Positions 7,147 through 7,885 of a stretch of DNA of 7,885 nt are shown piece by piece; within the stretch, counting starts at the first letter, position 1, and each line of letters begins with the position of its first letter. The position numbers and the translations under genes were made by a program. This DNA comes from Eubacterium sp. (lineage in GTDB: Bacteria; Bacillota_A; Clostridia; Peptostreptococcales; Anaerovoracaceae), in the NCBI GenBank assembly GCA_021769545.1, contig JAETSS010000056.1:1-7885 (forward strand). Reading direction: 5' to 3'. The notes under the pieces are model-generated. The model did not search any database. It was not told where the DNA came from and worked only from the letters and a program-made list of their open reading frames with translations.

Positions 7147-7885
7147 TTAAAATCCGCCGCACAGCTTTTCCATCTTCTCATGGACCGATGCGGAATCTCT
7201 CTCATCGGTCATGGTCACGACGATATCACCTGCCAGCAGCTTTGTCCTTCCCTTTGGGATTATCTCCCTGTCACCTCGCTGTATCGCTACAAGAAGGCAG
7301 TTATCAGGCCATTCTATTTCGCCGATGAGCCTGCCGTCAGGCTTCGAGCCGTGCTTTATGACAAAGTTCGTAAGTACCTTCTGGACCACCGTCTGTCCGT
7401 CTGCCTGCCCTGTACCGCCTGCTTCTGCACGCCTGTGCAGAAGCCTTTCCAGCAGGCTTTCATAGATCGGTCTGGAACGCAGCAGCGTAGCAACTATGTA
7501 CGCCACCACCGAAACCACCGAAAGGGAAAGCATCTGATTGAGGGAGCCGGTCATCTCAAAGATGAGTACGATCCCCGTCAGCGGCGCTCTCACTATTGCG
7601 GCGAAGTACCCCGCCATGGCCAGCAGCACAAAATTATTGATGTACATGGCATCAAGTCCGAAATAATCGACTCCTACTGTGGCAAAGGCTCCACCTATAT
7701 ATCCGCCGATGACCAGCAGCGGGAAAAATATACCGCCCGGCGCGCCCGAGCCGAAGCTCACCGCCGAAAATATGAATCTTCCTATCAGGATAAAGACCAC
7801 CGTTCCCAGCATGACATCCGTATTGGTGAGATTTTCTATCAGGCTGTGGCCGCTGCCCAGAAGCTCCGGAAATGTAAAGCCCAGA
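7147..7885 (-). CDS. CLC-family chloride channel/antiporter with C-terminal RCK_C (TrkA-C) domain; 5' end beyond window
   Basis: The frame stays open from the TAA at 7149-7147 to the right edge, giving 245 visible residues. The first reads as a CLC interior (FPELLGSGHSLI, about 5-16), so the Met at 7812 is internal and not the start. Hallmarks are GSGAPGGIFFP (45-55), which matches the GxFxP anion-pore motif; VRAPLTGIVLIFEMTG (98-113), typical of helices N-O; and RPIY with Tyr141, corresponding to the pore tyrosine Y445 of E. coli ClC. After a short linker, residues about 168-242 form a soluble RCK_C-like domain ending with the protein. CLC proteins are dimeric membrane anion channels or H+/anion exchangers, and the RCK_C tail, a ligand-binding fold known from Trk/Ktr systems, probably gates transport. 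The gating-glutamate region lies outside the window, so channel versus exchanger, or chloride versus fluoride, cannot be decided. Confidence 0.93.
   Translation of the reverse strand, partial: LGFTFPELLGSGHSLIENLTNTDVMLGTVVFILIGRFIFSAVSFGSGAPGGIFFPLLVIGGYIGGAFATVGVDYFGLDAMYINNFVLLAMAGYFAAIVRAPLTGIVLIFEMTGSLNQMLSLSVVSVVAYIVATLLRSRPIYESLLERLLHRRAEAGGTGQADGQTVVQKVLTNFVIKHGSKPDGRLIGEIEWPDNCLLVAIQRGDREIIPKGRTKLLAGDIVVTMTDERDSASVHEKMEKLCGGF

Noticed and set aside
7133..7162. GTG at 7162 as start of the QueG-like gene
   Set aside because: It would add ten residues overlapping the CLC coding end. The ATG at 7132 has a GGAG site at good spacing and begins a natural MSIDVKKK N-terminus.
7810..7812. 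ATG at 7812 as the start of a short CLC protein
   Set aside because: The frame continues to the window edge and encodes CLC-like sequence (FPELLGSGHSLI) upstream of this Met, so it is internal.
1..7885. tRNA, rRNA, CRISPR, IS elements, riboswitches
   Set aside because: The window is almost fully coding on one strand, with gaps of 2, 113, 51 and 14 nt. No repeat array, transposase or structured RNA was recognised.

Overview
The window is a piece of a Clostridia-type (Bacillota) chromosome. All five genes lie on the minus strand, so transcription runs from the right edge to the left edge. The assignment rests on four things: a meso-DAP-type MurE with clostridial wording of its motifs, a CLC transporter carrying a TrkA-C (RCK_C) tail, two large ATPase-FtsX fusion proteins of the kind common in Gram-positive anaerobes, and strong AAGGAGG-like ribosome binding sites. 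AUA is the preferred isoleucine codon in the part I counted, although GC content is mid-range. I cannot name a genus. No RNA genes, mobile elements, CRISPR arrays or plus-strand genes were found.

Right part (4763-7885), in transcription order: the C-terminal 245 residues of a CLC anion transporter with an RCK_C domain, cut by the window edge; a 269-residue double [4Fe-4S] protein related to the front part of epoxyqueuosine reductase QueG; and a 502-residue MurE-type Mur ligase. Spacing is 14 nt between the first two genes and 51 nt before murE, so they could share a transcript. Their functions do not obviously form one pathway.

Middle (4650-4762): a 113-bp intergenic stretch with the only convincing promoter in the window. 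It has an extended -10 TGGTATACT, a candidate -35 ATGGCA at 18 bp, and a 16-bp near-perfect inverted repeat just upstream that could be an operator. The predicted 5' leader is very short, about 19 nt.

Left part (1-4649): two consecutive, divergent MacB-like proteins, each an N-terminal ABC ATPase fused to a four-helix FtsX-type permease with a large extracytoplasmic domain. The first is complete (752 aa). The second (796 aa visible) starts 2 nt after the stop of the first, with its ribosome binding site inside the first gene's last codons, so they are probably translationally coupled and may form a heterodimer. The second carries an extra cytosolic beta-rich segment of about 110 residues between ATPase and first membrane helix and is cut by the left edge a short way before its expected end. 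No membrane-fusion partner, sensor kinase or response regulator is visible, so substrate and signal are unknown.

Most of this is ordinary accessory and housekeeping content. The parts most worth a second look are the coupled ABC pair with its unusual linkers, the operator-like repeat, and the short QueG-like iron-sulfur protein.
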